Source of the DNA: Chitinibacter sp. FCG-7
GTDB lineage: Bacteria; Pseudomonadota; Gammaproteobacteria; Burkholderiales; Chitinibacteraceae
Direction: 5' to 3'
NCBI RefSeq assembly: GCF_040047665.1
Contig: NZ_CP157355.1
Span: forward strand, 2,046,001 to 2,110,000
Length of the DNA stretch: 64,000 nucleotides
Part shown: positions 27,285-36,140 of the stretch, piece by piece
How the letters are laid out: every line of letters starts with the position of its first letter
Position numbering within the stretch: position 1 is the stretch's first letter
Notes under the pieces: model-generated
Told to the model about the DNA's origin: nothing
Seen by the model: the letters and a program-made list of their open reading frames with translations, nothing else
Database searches by the model: none
Program-made: the position numbers and the translations under genes

Positions 27285-27842
27285 GGGTGAATACGTCATT
27301 GCCCCCGAGGGTAGTGAGATGGCACACAGTTGTCAACGTCATTTGCATGAAAAATGGGCAGGTGTGGGTGTTTTTGAGATTAAATTTTTCTTAAATTGAA
27401 AAACGCCGAACAGTATTCATTAAATTTGATTATTAGAATTTATTAATATTCAAATATATTGCCAATTAAATGTGCTGTTTTTGTAATTAATTAGACATGT
27501 AATATTTATGTTAAAATCATATGTAAAGATTAAACAAAAACAAGTGCATGCCGATTTGAAAAGTCGGGCAAAAGCGGATTGAGCCGCTACAGCAAATGCC
27601 TGCTGCGCCAAGCAATACAAGGCCTGAGCCAATGCCCAGCGGAGTGATGAACTGGGAAAACGGGCTAGCCACACTTCCACTCAATTGCCAATGGTATGAA
27701 CTACCGCCAGCTGTGCTGGATGCGGACAGGCGTGTTGCTGCGCTATGCGCAAACTAGGGCTGCTGACTCAGCCCTGCGGCGCTATTGCCGCAAACACGAA
27801 ATTTAAACCAAATTGAATAACCCGATGAGGCAGTAAGTATCA
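27285..27842 (+). other. Long AT-rich gap and structured leader before the polysaccharide operon
   Basis: A 558-base gap. Its first 250 bases are very AT-rich and include TAAAAT at 27512-27517, a possible -10 box. From about 27545 the sequence becomes GC-balanced and can form successive hairpins: AGCGG/CCGCT near 27572, CAGCA/TGCTG near 27590, GGGCTG/CAGCCC near 27758, and TGCGGC/GCCGCA near 27776. An open frame of 53 codons (27596-27757) without a ribosome site also runs through it. I recognise no riboswitch class and no ops/JUMPstart motif. A long regulatory leader or a gene remnant are the two readings. Confidence 0.4.
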
Positions 27843-29198
27843 ATGCGAAAAAGCGCAACTCGCCATGGCACAACCATTGTTAGCAAGCTGATTTTATTGT
27901 GCGACATGCTGGTCGTCTGGGGGGCTGCCTATGCTGCGGCCTACTGGCGGTTTGGCGACCCGAGTTTGCATAACAGCTATGCCACCCTAGTGCTGGCCAC
28001 CAGCCTGATTATGGCGGGTGTGTCCTCGGCGGTGTACCAGTCTTTCCGCGGCGGCAGCTGGTGGGCCGTGTTTGCCCGCGCGAAGCTATGCTGGTTTGCT
28101 GTGTCCGTGCTGCTGATGGCCTGGCTGGTGTTCTCCAAAAGTGCCAGCGATTATTCGCGGCTGTTTATCGGCACCTGGATGGGGATAATGCTGATAGGGC
28201 TGCTGATCGAGCGCAGCAGCTTTATGCTAGTGCTGCGCTGGCTGAGCAAAAAAGGCTATCGCACCCGTGACGTATTGCTGGTGGGCACTGGCCCGATGAG
28301 CGCCGCGCTGAGCGATCGTGCCCGCCTATCTGCGTGGAGCGGCTATCGGATTAGCCAGATTGTGAATCCGCATGCACTGGAGCAAGTGGAGGATCTGGCC
28401 GATCACTATGACTTTGATGAGGTCTGGATCAATCTGGCTGCACACGACACCGAGCTCATCCCCAAGGTATTGCACGCACTGCGCCACAGCGCCGCCGATA
28501 TTCGCGTGGTGCCCGATATGCTGACTTATCGCATTATCAACCACGGCATCACTTTCATCATGGGTGTGCCCATGCTGGATATTTCGGCCTCTTCGCTGGG
28601 CGGGATTAACAAGATCGTGAAGCTGGTGGAAGACTATATTCTGGCCATGCTGATTCTGCTGCTGATCAGCCCGATCATGATTGCCATCTCCATTGCGGTG
28701 AAAGCCACATCCCCAGGGCCGGTGTTTTTCAAGCAACGCCGCCATGGCTGGAATGGTGAAGAAATCACTGTATATAAATTCCGCAGTATGAAAGTGCACC
28801 AGGAAAGCGACGGCCATGTAAGCCAGGCCACCAAGGGCGACAGCCGCATTACCCCGCTAGGCGCATTTTTGCGCCGCACTAGCTTGGATGAACTACCGCA
28901 GTTTATCAATGTGCTACAAGGCCGCATGAGCATAGTAGGGCCGCGCCCGCACGCAGTAGAGCACAACCATCATTACAAAGAGCTCATCCCCCGCTACATG
29001 CTGCGCCACAAAATGAAGCCTGGTATTACCGGCTGGGCGCAAGTAAACGGCCTGCGCGGCGAAACCGATACGCTGGATAAGATGGAAGCACGGGTGGATT
29101 ACGACCTGCATTATCTGGAGCACTGGTCTTTATTTCTCGATTTGAAGATTGTGTTTTTCACGATATTCAAAGGATTTATTAATAAAAATGCATATTAA
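27843..29198 (+). CDS. Undecaprenyl-phosphate glycosyl-1-phosphate transferase (WcaJ/PssY type)
   Basis: A 451-residue inner-membrane enzyme that starts polysaccharide synthesis by moving a sugar-1-phosphate (commonly glucose-1-phosphate) onto undecaprenyl phosphate. About four N-terminal membrane segments precede a Rossmann-like region (RDVLLVGTGPMSAAL near residue 140). A further hydrophobic segment leads to the catalytic domain with KATSPGPVFFKQRRHGWNGE, VYKFRSM, LRRTSLDELPQFINVLQG, MSIVGPRPHAVEHN and GITGWAQVNGLRGETD. It is the first gene of the plus-strand polysaccharide operon; its GC content is still like the genome, unlike the genes after it. Confidence 0.93.
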   Translation: MRKSATRHGTTIVSKLILLCDMLVVWGAAYAAAYWRFGDPSLHNSYATLVLATSLIMAGVSSAVYQSFRGGSWWAVFARAKLCWFAVSVLLMAWLVFSKSASDYSRLFIGTWMGIMLIGLLIERSSFMLVLRWLSKKGYRTRDVLLVGTGPMSAALSDRARLSAWSGYRISQIVNPHALEQVEDLADHYDFDEVWINLAAHDTELIPKVLHALRHSAADIRVVPDMLTYRIINHGITFIMGVPMLDISASSLGGINKIVKLVEDYILAMLILLLISPIMIAISIAVKATSPGPVFFKQRRHGWNGEEITVYKFRSMKVHQESDGHVSQATKGDSRITPLGAFLRRTSLDELPQFINVLQGRMSIVGPRPHAVEHNHHYKELIPRYMLRHKMKPGITGWAQVNGLRGETDTLDKMEARVDYDLHYLEHWSLFLDLKIVFFTIFKGFINKNAY

Positions 29199-29211
29199 GG
29201 CGTAGAGATTT

Positions 29212-29910
29212 ATGCTCATTAATGTCAAAGGTGAATTTGATGTCACGACTGATATGGTCTGTGCTGATTATTCATTTCTTAATCTTGCCTCGTTATCTAC
29301 AGCATTTGATTTTCCGCAGCAAGATATAAAGTATTTGTGCGATGGTATGCTGCTGTCTGCACTTTTTTCTATCCTAACTTTACATAAAGTTAGGCGATTT
29401 AGCTTCGATTTTACCTCCATTGCAGATCCTGTTTTTCGCACATGTGAAAATAATGGCCTGAGAGTTTTCTTTGTTGGTGGTAAAGATGCTGAGCTAGAGC
29501 GATTTATAGATAAAATCAAAAAACGTTATCCACTTCTAAATATCTCAGGATCCTCTGATGGGTATTTTACTAAGAGAAGAAGAGAGCAAGTAATTGAAGA
29601 GATTATTTCATCAGATTCAGAGGTGCTAATCGCAAGCTTAGGTGCAGGAATTCAAGAAGATTTTTTGAGGGATGTAAGGTGCAACGGATTTCAAGGCGTG
29701 GGTTTCACGTCTGGAGGTTTTATTCGACAAGAGTCATCTACAAGTACGAACTATTATCCTGTATGGGTTGATGTTTTAAAATTGAGGGCTTTTTATCGAA
29801 TGTATAAGGAGCATCATACAATTAAACGTTATTTAATCAGCTATCCAGTAAATTGCTTTAGGTTGTTCTTTTATGTTTTATCATCAAAACTTAAAATAAG
29901 AATAATGTAG
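29212..29910 (+). CDS. WecG/TagA/CpsF-family glycosyltransferase, divergent
   Basis: A 232-residue protein resembling the WecG/TagA family (GT26), which adds the second sugar to an undecaprenyl-linked primer. Visible are LCDGMLL near residue 42, the central GLRVFFVGGKDAELE, and EVLIASLGAGIQEDFL in place of the usual GxPkQE block. The C-terminal region is shorter and basic. The gene is markedly AT-rich compared with the preceding one, marking the left edge of the probable transferred block. The family assignment is moderately sure because the QE motif region is divergent. Confidence 0.7.
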   Translation: MLINVKGEFDVTTDMVCADYSFLNLASLSTAFDFPQQDIKYLCDGMLLSALFSILTLHKVRRFSFDFTSIADPVFRTCENNGLRVFFVGGKDAELERFIDKIKKRYPLLNISGSSDGYFTKRRREQVIEEIISSDSEVLIASLGAGIQEDFLRDVRCNGFQGVGFTSGGFIRQESSTSTNYYPVWVDVLKLRAFYRMYKEHHTIKRYLISYPVNCFRLFFYVLSSKLKIRIM

Positions 29911-29912
29911 TC

Positions 29913-31112
29913 ATGAAATCATTGTTAAAAGCTGTAGCAGGTAATGGCGGTGCTTCTTTAGCAAATCTAGCATTTGGCCTAGTTTTGCTTAAAGTACTGT
30001 CTGTTGAGGAATATGGCGTTTTTGCATTTTATGTGGTGTTGCAAGGGTTGGGTTTTGCTATATCGAATGCAGTATTCGGTTCGCCTTTGTTAAAGTATTC
30101 AGATTTTAACGATGAGTCGTTGAAAGTATTTTGCAATGTGAATTTGATATATACACTTTTTTTTGCCTTGCTAGTTTTCTTGACAGCATATTTTATGCTC
30201 GATGATCTCTATTCGGCTAGTGTACTTGCTCTTACATGTGTTTTTTCGTTGTTCAGATGGTTTCTAAGATTGTATTACGCGAACTTCGAGCGACATGAAC
30301 CTGTATTTTATTGCGATTTGATATATTTTTTTATGGTGATGGGTTTTGCACTACTTATATTTGCAGTTGCCTCAGACAATTTTCAATTCGCCTGTTTAGG
30401 ACTACTGTTGCCTGTATTCTTCTCTATGTTCTCGTTTGATCTCCGATTGTTACGTCATCATTTTGATTTTACTAATTTAAAACACTTTGATCTCTTTAAG
30501 AGAGGGTTTAAATCCCAAGGAAAGCATTCGCTTCAGGGGGTTATTGCTACTGAAGTAGTGAGTAGTGGACATAGTTATGCTCTAGCTGTATTTTTTGGCC
30601 CAGCGGCATTTGCGCCTATCGCATTTTTGCAGCTATTTTTCAGGCCAGTTGGAGTTGTTTTGACAGCCATTAGCCAGATAAAGAGACCTGTAGTTGCAAA
30701 GAAAATGCGTGATAAAGAATCATGCTGTACTGAATTAAAGCAAGGATTTATCCTTTCTTCCGCGTTTTTTTTAGTGAATTTTATCTTTGCGGCTATAGTT
30801 ATTTTCTACTTTATTAATGCTTTTGAGAATAAGTTCAAATTAGATTCTGGAGTTTTGATTTTCTCCTTTTTACTTATCGCCCTTTCAAGCACTCTAAAGG
30901 TATTCAGGAATTCCTCGAGTATACTGTTGCAGGCTGCTGATCAATTTCGATATCTTGCTAGATCTACGTTACTGTCCGCGGTGTTGTGCATTTCGTTAGT
31001 TGGGCTAATGATTTATTTGAAGGAGCCCTATTTAACTTTAATTCCAATTGTACTAGCTGACTTTCTGCTTTATTTACTGATGAGAAATCGGGCTAAAAAA
31101 TATGTCAACTAA
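29913..31112 (+). CDS. Wzx-type polysaccharide flippase
   Basis: A 399-residue protein with about twelve hydrophobic segments and the N-terminal pattern of the polysaccharide transporter (MATE/MOP superfamily) family: AGNGGASLANLAFGLVLLKVLSVEEYGVFAF. It would move undecaprenyl-linked repeat units across the inner membrane. It begins 2 bases after the WecG-like stop and overlaps the next gene by 11 bases, so translation is tightly coupled. AT-rich codon use throughout. Confidence 0.82.
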   Translation: MKSLLKAVAGNGGASLANLAFGLVLLKVLSVEEYGVFAFYVVLQGLGFAISNAVFGSPLLKYSDFNDESLKVFCNVNLIYTLFFALLVFLTAYFMLDDLYSASVLALTCVFSLFRWFLRLYYANFERHEPVFYCDLIYFFMVMGFALLIFAVASDNFQFACLGLLLPVFFSMFSFDLRLLRHHFDFTNLKHFDLFKRGFKSQGKHSLQGVIATEVVSSGHSYALAVFFGPAAFAPIAFLQLFFRPVGVVLTAISQIKRPVVAKKMRDKESCCTELKQGFILSSAFFLVNFIFAAIVIFYFINAFENKFKLDSGVLIFSFLLIALSSTLKVFRNSSSILLQAADQFRYLARSTLLSAVLCISLVGLMIYLKEPYLTLIPIVLADFLLYLLMRNRAKKYVN

Positions 31113-32046
31113 TTTTAAAATCTGTATCGGGGTTCCTACATTTAAACGTAAAGAAAGCCTCGAAGAGTTAATGGACTCTCTCAATAACTTGTCATTTAAT
31201 TATCTCCCAATTGATGTATTCGTTGCAGACAATGACTCTGTTCAGCAAATGGGCGTAAAAACGATAGCTTCTATGTCGACATCGCTGACTAACCTAAAGG
31301 TAAGTACTTCAGTAGTTTTAGGCAAGGGTATAAGCGCAGTAAGAAATAGAATTATGGAATTTGCATTTTTTGAGAATGATTTCGATTTTTTAGTAATGAT
31401 CGATGATGATGAGTTCGTAGATTCATCATGGTTGGTTGAGCTTATGAATACTCAAAAAACTTATAATGCTGATGTGGTCGGTGCTCACATCCTACCTGAT
31501 TTTACTCATGTCAAAAAAAAATCATGGATGGAACATTTAAATATATATTTTGATAGCCCTAGGCAAGACGGTGCTACAGATCTGATTGAGGCATCCGGTG
31601 CTGTTCTATTATCTCGTAATTTTTTTAGAAAAAATCCAACTTTACAATTTGATTTAGAGTTTGGTCTCACAGGTGGAGAAGACAAAGATTTTTTTATTCG
31701 AGCTAAAAAATTAGGTTGCACATTTGCATATGCGCGAAATGCAATATGTTATGAGGCTATCCCTTTGGCTAGAGCAACTATTCAATGGGCATTTTGGCGA
31801 TCTTATCGAATTGGTAGCTGTGATGCACGGATATCAATTAAATACTCTAGCAAACCAAATGTCCAAAAAGTAAAGATAATTGCGTATTCTACTTTTGCTG
31901 TGTGCGCTAATATTATCCTTTTAATTGGTGATTTGTTGAATCCTAGCCGAATGCCCAAGAGACTCTGTTCGATTGCTAGGCAGCTTGGAAAGGTATCATC
32001 AGTATTTAGATTGAATAAAAAATTCTATGGGGGTGATGTTTGTTGA
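31102..32046 (+). CDS. Family 2 glycosyltransferase
   Basis: A 314-residue GT-A fold enzyme. The N-terminus FKICIGVPTFKRKESLEELMDSL is typical of GT2. VFVADND marks the nucleotide-binding part, FLVMIDDDEFVDSSWL supplies the DXD-like metal site, and GGEDKDFFIRAKKLGC the later acidic motif. A C-terminal hydrophobic stretch (TFAVCANIILLIGDLL) may touch the membrane. It overlaps its neighbours on both sides (11 and 7 bases). Donor and acceptor are unknown. AT-rich. Confidence 0.82.
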   Translation: MSTNFKICIGVPTFKRKESLEELMDSLNNLSFNYLPIDVFVADNDSVQQMGVKTIASMSTSLTNLKVSTSVVLGKGISAVRNRIMEFAFFENDFDFLVMIDDDEFVDSSWLVELMNTQKTYNADVVGAHILPDFTHVKKKSWMEHLNIYFDSPRQDGATDLIEASGAVLLSRNFFRKNPTLQFDLEFGLTGGEDKDFFIRAKKLGCTFAYARNAICYEAIPLARATIQWAFWRSYRIGSCDARISIKYSSKPNVQKVKIIAYSTFAVCANIILLIGDLLNPSRMPKRLCSIARQLGKVSSVFRLNKKFYGGDVC

Positions 32047-33296
32047 ATCAACAAAATTACGAGTCCAAATTGACAGAATGGTTCTCAATTATTGGGTATG
32101 TACTACTGATATATTCCTGTTCTGTAGGTTTTAAGCTATTTGCAGGTGAGGGCAATATCAGCGATTTGATTGAAACTGGGCAGGGTGATCTAGTTAAGCA
32201 GCTTGCATTTATAGCGTGCCTGTCATTAGCGATGTTGGCTATTTTTACGTCTAAAGTTAAAGCTCGCATTATTTACCTTCAGCCATATTTTTTATTTGCC
32301 TGTGTTATTTTTCTCTATTTTGGCTTGACATTGACTTGGTCAGAGGTTCCTGATGTCGCCTTCCGAAGGCTCGTCAATACTGTAATTGTATTTATGTGTG
32401 GTTATACCTTTGTATCAATACTTGGTATAGAGAAAAGTTTAAATATTTTGCAGTTGGTGCTTCTGATCTTAATTGGCTTGTCTTACTTATCTATTCCTAT
32501 CGTACCGGAAGCTAAGCATACATATAGTGCACTTGACTTCGAGCTAGTAGGCAGTTGGAAAGGTCTGTTTCCCCATAAGAATGTATCCGGTATGCTGGCT
32601 TCCATTCTGGTTGGGTTACTTGTAATTGACTATTTTAGAGCTAAAAAAACATATCTATTGATTCTTGTTTTTTTATGTACTCTTTTTCTTTTAATGACTA
32701 AGTCGAAATCATCAATATATTTGCTTATTCCAACCTTGATTTATGCATTTTACATGTCTTCCAATTTTGATCGTCGAGTGGTGAGTTTCGTTGCTTCATT
32801 GAGTTTTGTTTTCTTGATATTTTTTGTGTTTCTTCTGTTTTTATTTGTGTTGAATAAAGTAATTTCCTCTGATGCATTCACAGGGCGTGGTGGTATATGG
32901 GAGGTTGTGTCTGCAATAATAGCTGATAATTATTTACTTGGCGTAGGTTTTTCGTCTATTTTTCATGTGGGTTTGAATTCGCCTCTTTATGATTATACGT
33001 CTGGATGGGAGGTCTTGGCAGCAAGTGCACATAATGGATATTTTGATATTGCAGCACAAACTGGATTAATTGGTTTTTTGTTGACTGTAATATTTTTGTA
33101 TCTCATTGTTCGAATGTTAACCATGGATTGGGGCTTGAGAAATTTAGTTTTAAAAATGAGCTTCTTGTTTGTTTTTATGCTGCTTCATAATATCACTGAG
33201 TCTTCTCTATTTGATACAGCAAAATCTGGATGGTTGATTATGGTTTTGGTTTACTCTATGGTTGTTCAGCTTGGTCGAGAAAAAAATAATGGTTAA
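32040..33296 (+). CDS. Wzy-type polysaccharide polymerase
   Basis: A protein of about 418 residues with ten to twelve membrane segments and the O-antigen-polymerase superfamily signature SAHNGYFDIAAQTGLIGF near residue 330, preceded by TGRGGIWE. It would polymerise flipped repeat units in the periplasm. The start is a TTG (32040 or the adjacent 32043) overlapping the previous stop, with GGGGG just upstream; an out-of-frame ATG at 32036 is not usable. AT-rich, like its neighbours. Confidence 0.78.
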   Translation: MLNQQNYESKLTEWFSIIGYVLLIYSCSVGFKLFAGEGNISDLIETGQGDLVKQLAFIACLSLAMLAIFTSKVKARIIYLQPYFLFACVIFLYFGLTLTWSEVPDVAFRRLVNTVIVFMCGYTFVSILGIEKSLNILQLVLLILIGLSYLSIPIVPEAKHTYSALDFELVGSWKGLFPHKNVSGMLASILVGLLVIDYFRAKKTYLLILVFLCTLFLLMTKSKSSIYLLIPTLIYAFYMSSNFDRRVVSFVASLSFVFLIFFVFLLFLFVLNKVISSDAFTGRGGIWEVVSAIIADNYLLGVGFSSIFHVGLNSPLYDYTSGWEVLAASAHNGYFDIAAQTGLIGFLLTVIFLYLIVRMLTMDWGLRNLVLKMSFLFVFMLLHNITESSLFDTAKSGWLIMVLVYSMVVQLGREKNNG

Positions 33297-34110
33297 ATTT
33301 TCAGTTATCATCCCTACCTATAATCGAGTAGATTTGACGCAAAGAGCCGTTGATAGTGTTCTATCCTGCCCAGGTAGTGAATATTCTGAAGTTATAGTAA
33401 TTGATGACTGCTCATCTGATAGTTATCAATCTTTGAATTTGAGAAAACATGATAAATATTTTAGATTGAAAAGTAATCAGGGTGCCGCATTTTGCCGTAA
33501 CTATGGTATGGATCTGGCCGTAGGCGAGGTTATATATTTACTTGATAGTGATGATTATTTTATATTCAGAGATTTTCAGGAAGACTATAATTTTATATTA
33601 AATTCAGATGCAAGCGCTTTCTATTGCGATATGAAGTCTGGTGCTTCATGCTCTAAATTTCCAAATAATGTTGACCATAGCAATTTTCTTGATTTTACTT
33701 TAAATCGACATGAAGGTATTGCAAATACATGTACTCTGGTTTTTTTGTCGGCTCGAAAGTTTCGCTTTACATCAGGTTTGCCAAGGCATCAAGATTGGGA
33801 TTTCTTGTACCGTAATATATTCAAGAAAGGCGGACAACTAAAAAAGCTGGGAGGTTTTGTTTTTATTGATAGAAGTGATAAAAAATCGATATCAAGAGCC
33901 GGTACCCCAGAAAAATCATATATTTGGCTCGATTATATGCAAAATGAGTTAAGCGCAGATCAATACTGTAATCTTCGATACCATGTTCTATCGCATTTTT
34001 GCAGTGAATATTCTTGGCCTAGTTTTTTTAAATTAGGATTTAGATTGGTTCTGCAACGTAGATTGTCTGTGTTTAAGTTTATTAAAAGATTTGTGCAGAG
34101 ATTTCTCTGA
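33289..34110 (+). CDS. Family 2 glycosyltransferase
   Basis: A 273-residue GT2 enzyme: FSVIIPTYNRVDLTQRAVDSVL at the start, EVIVIDDCSSDS, NQGAAFCRNYGMDLAVGEVIYLLDSDDYF (the DSDD is the metal-binding DXD), and RHQDWDFLYRNIF as the C-terminal acidic motif. The ATG at 33289 overlaps the stop of the polymerase gene (ATGGTTAA). Sugar specificity cannot be read from sequence. It ends the tightly coupled AT-rich set; a 68-base gap follows. Confidence 0.85.
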   Translation: MVKFSVIIPTYNRVDLTQRAVDSVLSCPGSEYSEVIVIDDCSSDSYQSLNLRKHDKYFRLKSNQGAAFCRNYGMDLAVGEVIYLLDSDDYFIFRDFQEDYNFILNSDASAFYCDMKSGASCSKFPNNVDHSNFLDFTLNRHEGIANTCTLVFLSARKFRFTSGLPRHQDWDFLYRNIFKKGGQLKKLGGFVFIDRSDKKSISRAGTPEKSYIWLDYMQNELSADQYCNLRYHVLSHFCSEYSWPSFFKLGFRLVLQRRLSVFKFIKRFVQRFL

Positions 34111-34178
34111 TTGAAGATTGTTTTTTCTTGAATGATTTGATAAATTTTTAGTATCTAGTTTTTAAAGAGGTCTGCGTT

Positions 34179-35458
34179 ATGAGTATTGTAGCTGTTTTAG
34201 GTTTGGGTTATGTAGGCTTGCCGTTAGTGGTCGAATTTGGTAAGAAAACGCGCACAATTGGCTTTGATATCTCTGAGCATAAAGTTGAGAAATGTCGGGA
34301 GGGTAAAGATCCTTCTTTTGAATTGTCTGATGAAGAGATGGCATCAGCGATCCATGCTGAGTACTACTCTGATCCTGCCGTTTTGAAGGATGCTGATTAT
34401 ATTATTGTTGCTGTCCCGACTCCGGTTGATGATGCGCATCGACCTGATTTCTCACCATTAATCGGTGCGAGCCAATTTATCGGTAGCTATTTGAAAAAAG
34501 GTGCAATTGTCATTTACGAATCGACTGTTTATCCTGGCGCTACAGAAGAAATTTGTATTCCTGAGATTGAAAGAACTTCAGGAATGAAATGGAAGGAAGA
34601 TTTTTTTGTAGGTTATTCACCTGAACGTATTAATCCAGGTGATCGTGAGCGTACCTTAACTACGATTATGAAAGTAGTATCTGGTGATACACCTGATACT
34701 TTAGAAAAAGTAGCAACTCTTTATGAGCAGATTGTAAAACCAGGTGTACATCGCTGCAGCACGATTAAAGCGGCGGAAGCGTGCAAAGTGATTGAAAACA
34801 CCCAGCGTGACTTGAATATTGCATTGATGAATGAGTTGGCTATTATTTTCGATAAACTTGAAATTGATACTAATGAGGTTTTAGATGCTGCAGGTACTAA
34901 ATGGAACTTTCTCAAGTTCAAACCCGGCTTGGTAGGGGGCATTGCATTGGCGTTGACCCCTACTACTTAACTCATAAAGCTGAAATGGTCGGTTATCATC
35001 CACAAGTAATATTGGCAGGTCGACGCATTAACGATGGCATGGGTAAATATATTGCAGAACAAACGGTCAAGCAGATGATTAAGACCGGGAGCTATATTAA
35101 AGGTGCTAGAGTAAATATTTTAGGTTTAACATTTAAAGAAAATTGCGCTGATTTGCGAAATTCAAAAGTAATAGACATTATTAACGAATTGCAGAGTTAT
35201 GGTGTTGAGGTGTCGGTACATGATGCTCAGGCTGACGCCGATGAGGCCTATGAAGAATATGGTGTTCGATTAGCTGATTGGACGCAATTACCCCGTGCAG
35301 ACGCTACTATTTTGGCCGTTAGCCATAAAGAATATCTTGCCTTGGAAGCAGAGGATATCGCTCGACAAATTATTAGAGGGGGATGTGTTATTGATGTGAA
35401 AGGCGTTCTCGATCAAAAAGCGCTTGAAGCAGAAGGGCTTAAAGTATGGCGTCTATGA
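34179..35458 (+). pseudogene. UDP-sugar 6-dehydrogenase (TviB/WbpA-like), single-base frameshift
   Basis: Two frames together make one nucleotide-sugar dehydrogenase of about 426 residues, which would oxidise a UDP-HexNAc to its uronic acid. The first frame carries the NAD-binding [32 protein letters not shown] and [19 protein letters not shown]. It runs out of phase in GLVGG at about 34940. The second frame resumes with the conserved [14 protein letters not shown] and LGLTFKENCADLRNSKV and ends at 35458. Restoring one C after GGGGGC at 34936-34940 would give the family's [11 protein letters not shown], which contains the catalytic Cys. As written the product lacks that Cys and the sugar-binding half. 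Sequencing error and true mutation cannot be told apart. AAGAGG precedes the ATG. Confidence 0.88.
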
Positions 35459-35515
35459 TTTGCTAAAGAAACATTTGGCTATCTAAGTGAATTATTAATA
35501 TTTAGTTCAATTACA

Positions 35516-35950
35516 ATGTCAAATCGTGTAGAAGCAGGGTTGCTTGCTGCTTCATATTTTTATTGGATCTCATTCGATCCTTTATTAAATCAGGGGTATA
35601 TGCATTTATCACTTGTGTTCAGGCTTGCACTCGTAACCGCAGTGCTGTGGCTGTTACGAGCTTGGCTTTCTTTGCCTGACGTCCGCTTGCTCTATCCTGT
35701 ACCGATTGATAAATACGTCCATGCTGGTGTGTTCTTCTGTATTCCGTTTTTGCTCGCGTGGGCTACGCGATGGCATGTATGGGTATTGCTCTGTGGGCCA
35801 ATCGCATTGGGCGCTTTAGAGGAATACCTGCAGCAGTATCAGCCGGGGCGCTCACCTGAGCTGGCTGATTGGCTGGCTGGGTCGACTGGTGTGGTGACCG
35901 CATGCTTGGTGATTGGAGTGTGGCGCTGGTGGCGGAGGCGGGCTGCTTAG
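35516..35950 (+). CDS. VanZ-like membrane protein
   Basis: A 144-residue membrane protein with four hydrophobic segments and the VanZ-family pattern: DKYVHAGVFFCIPFLL, then LGALEEYLQQYQPGRSPELADWLAGSTGVV. Members occur near polysaccharide loci; the biochemical role is not settled (VanZ itself affects teicoplanin sensitivity). It is the last gene of the plus-strand half, 57 bases after the dehydrogenase. Its base composition returns to that of the genome. Confidence 0.8.
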   Translation: MSNRVEAGLLAASYFYWISFDPLLNQGYMHLSLVFRLALVTAVLWLLRAWLSLPDVRLLYPVPIDKYVHAGVFFCIPFLLAWATRWHVWVLLCGPIALGALEEYLQQYQPGRSPELADWLAGSTGVVTACLVIGVWRWWRRRAA

Positions 35951-36004
35951 TTTGTTGGCATTGTAGAAATCCCTTTGTCCTAATAGTGCAAAAAGCCCCC
36001 CTAG

Positions 36005-36025
36005 CCCCCCTTCGACGAAGGGGGG
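36005..36025. repeat. Palindromic C6TTCG / CGAAG6 repeat
   Basis: CCCCCCTTCG and CGAAGGGGGG form a perfect 10-bp hairpin around one base, preceded by AAAAAGCCCCCCTAG. The same kind of element recurs at 38349, flanking the lapG operon on its other side. It lies between convergent genes and could act as a dispersed repeat or a terminator. Confidence 0.6.
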
Positions 36026-36140
36026 AACGACTGCGAAAAACTTCTGTAGTTGCTCATGTTCACACAGGGGAGTGCTGCTGATTGATCCCGCCTTTTTCCA
36101 TGAGTCAAAATCCAGATTTTTACGTTAATGCTATTTCTGA

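Noticed and set aside
27285..27842. c-di-GMP riboswitch or ops/JUMPstart element in the polysaccharide leader
   Set aside because: I looked for the conserved GEMM cores and the GGCGGTAGCGT ops core and did not find them; only generic hairpins are supported.
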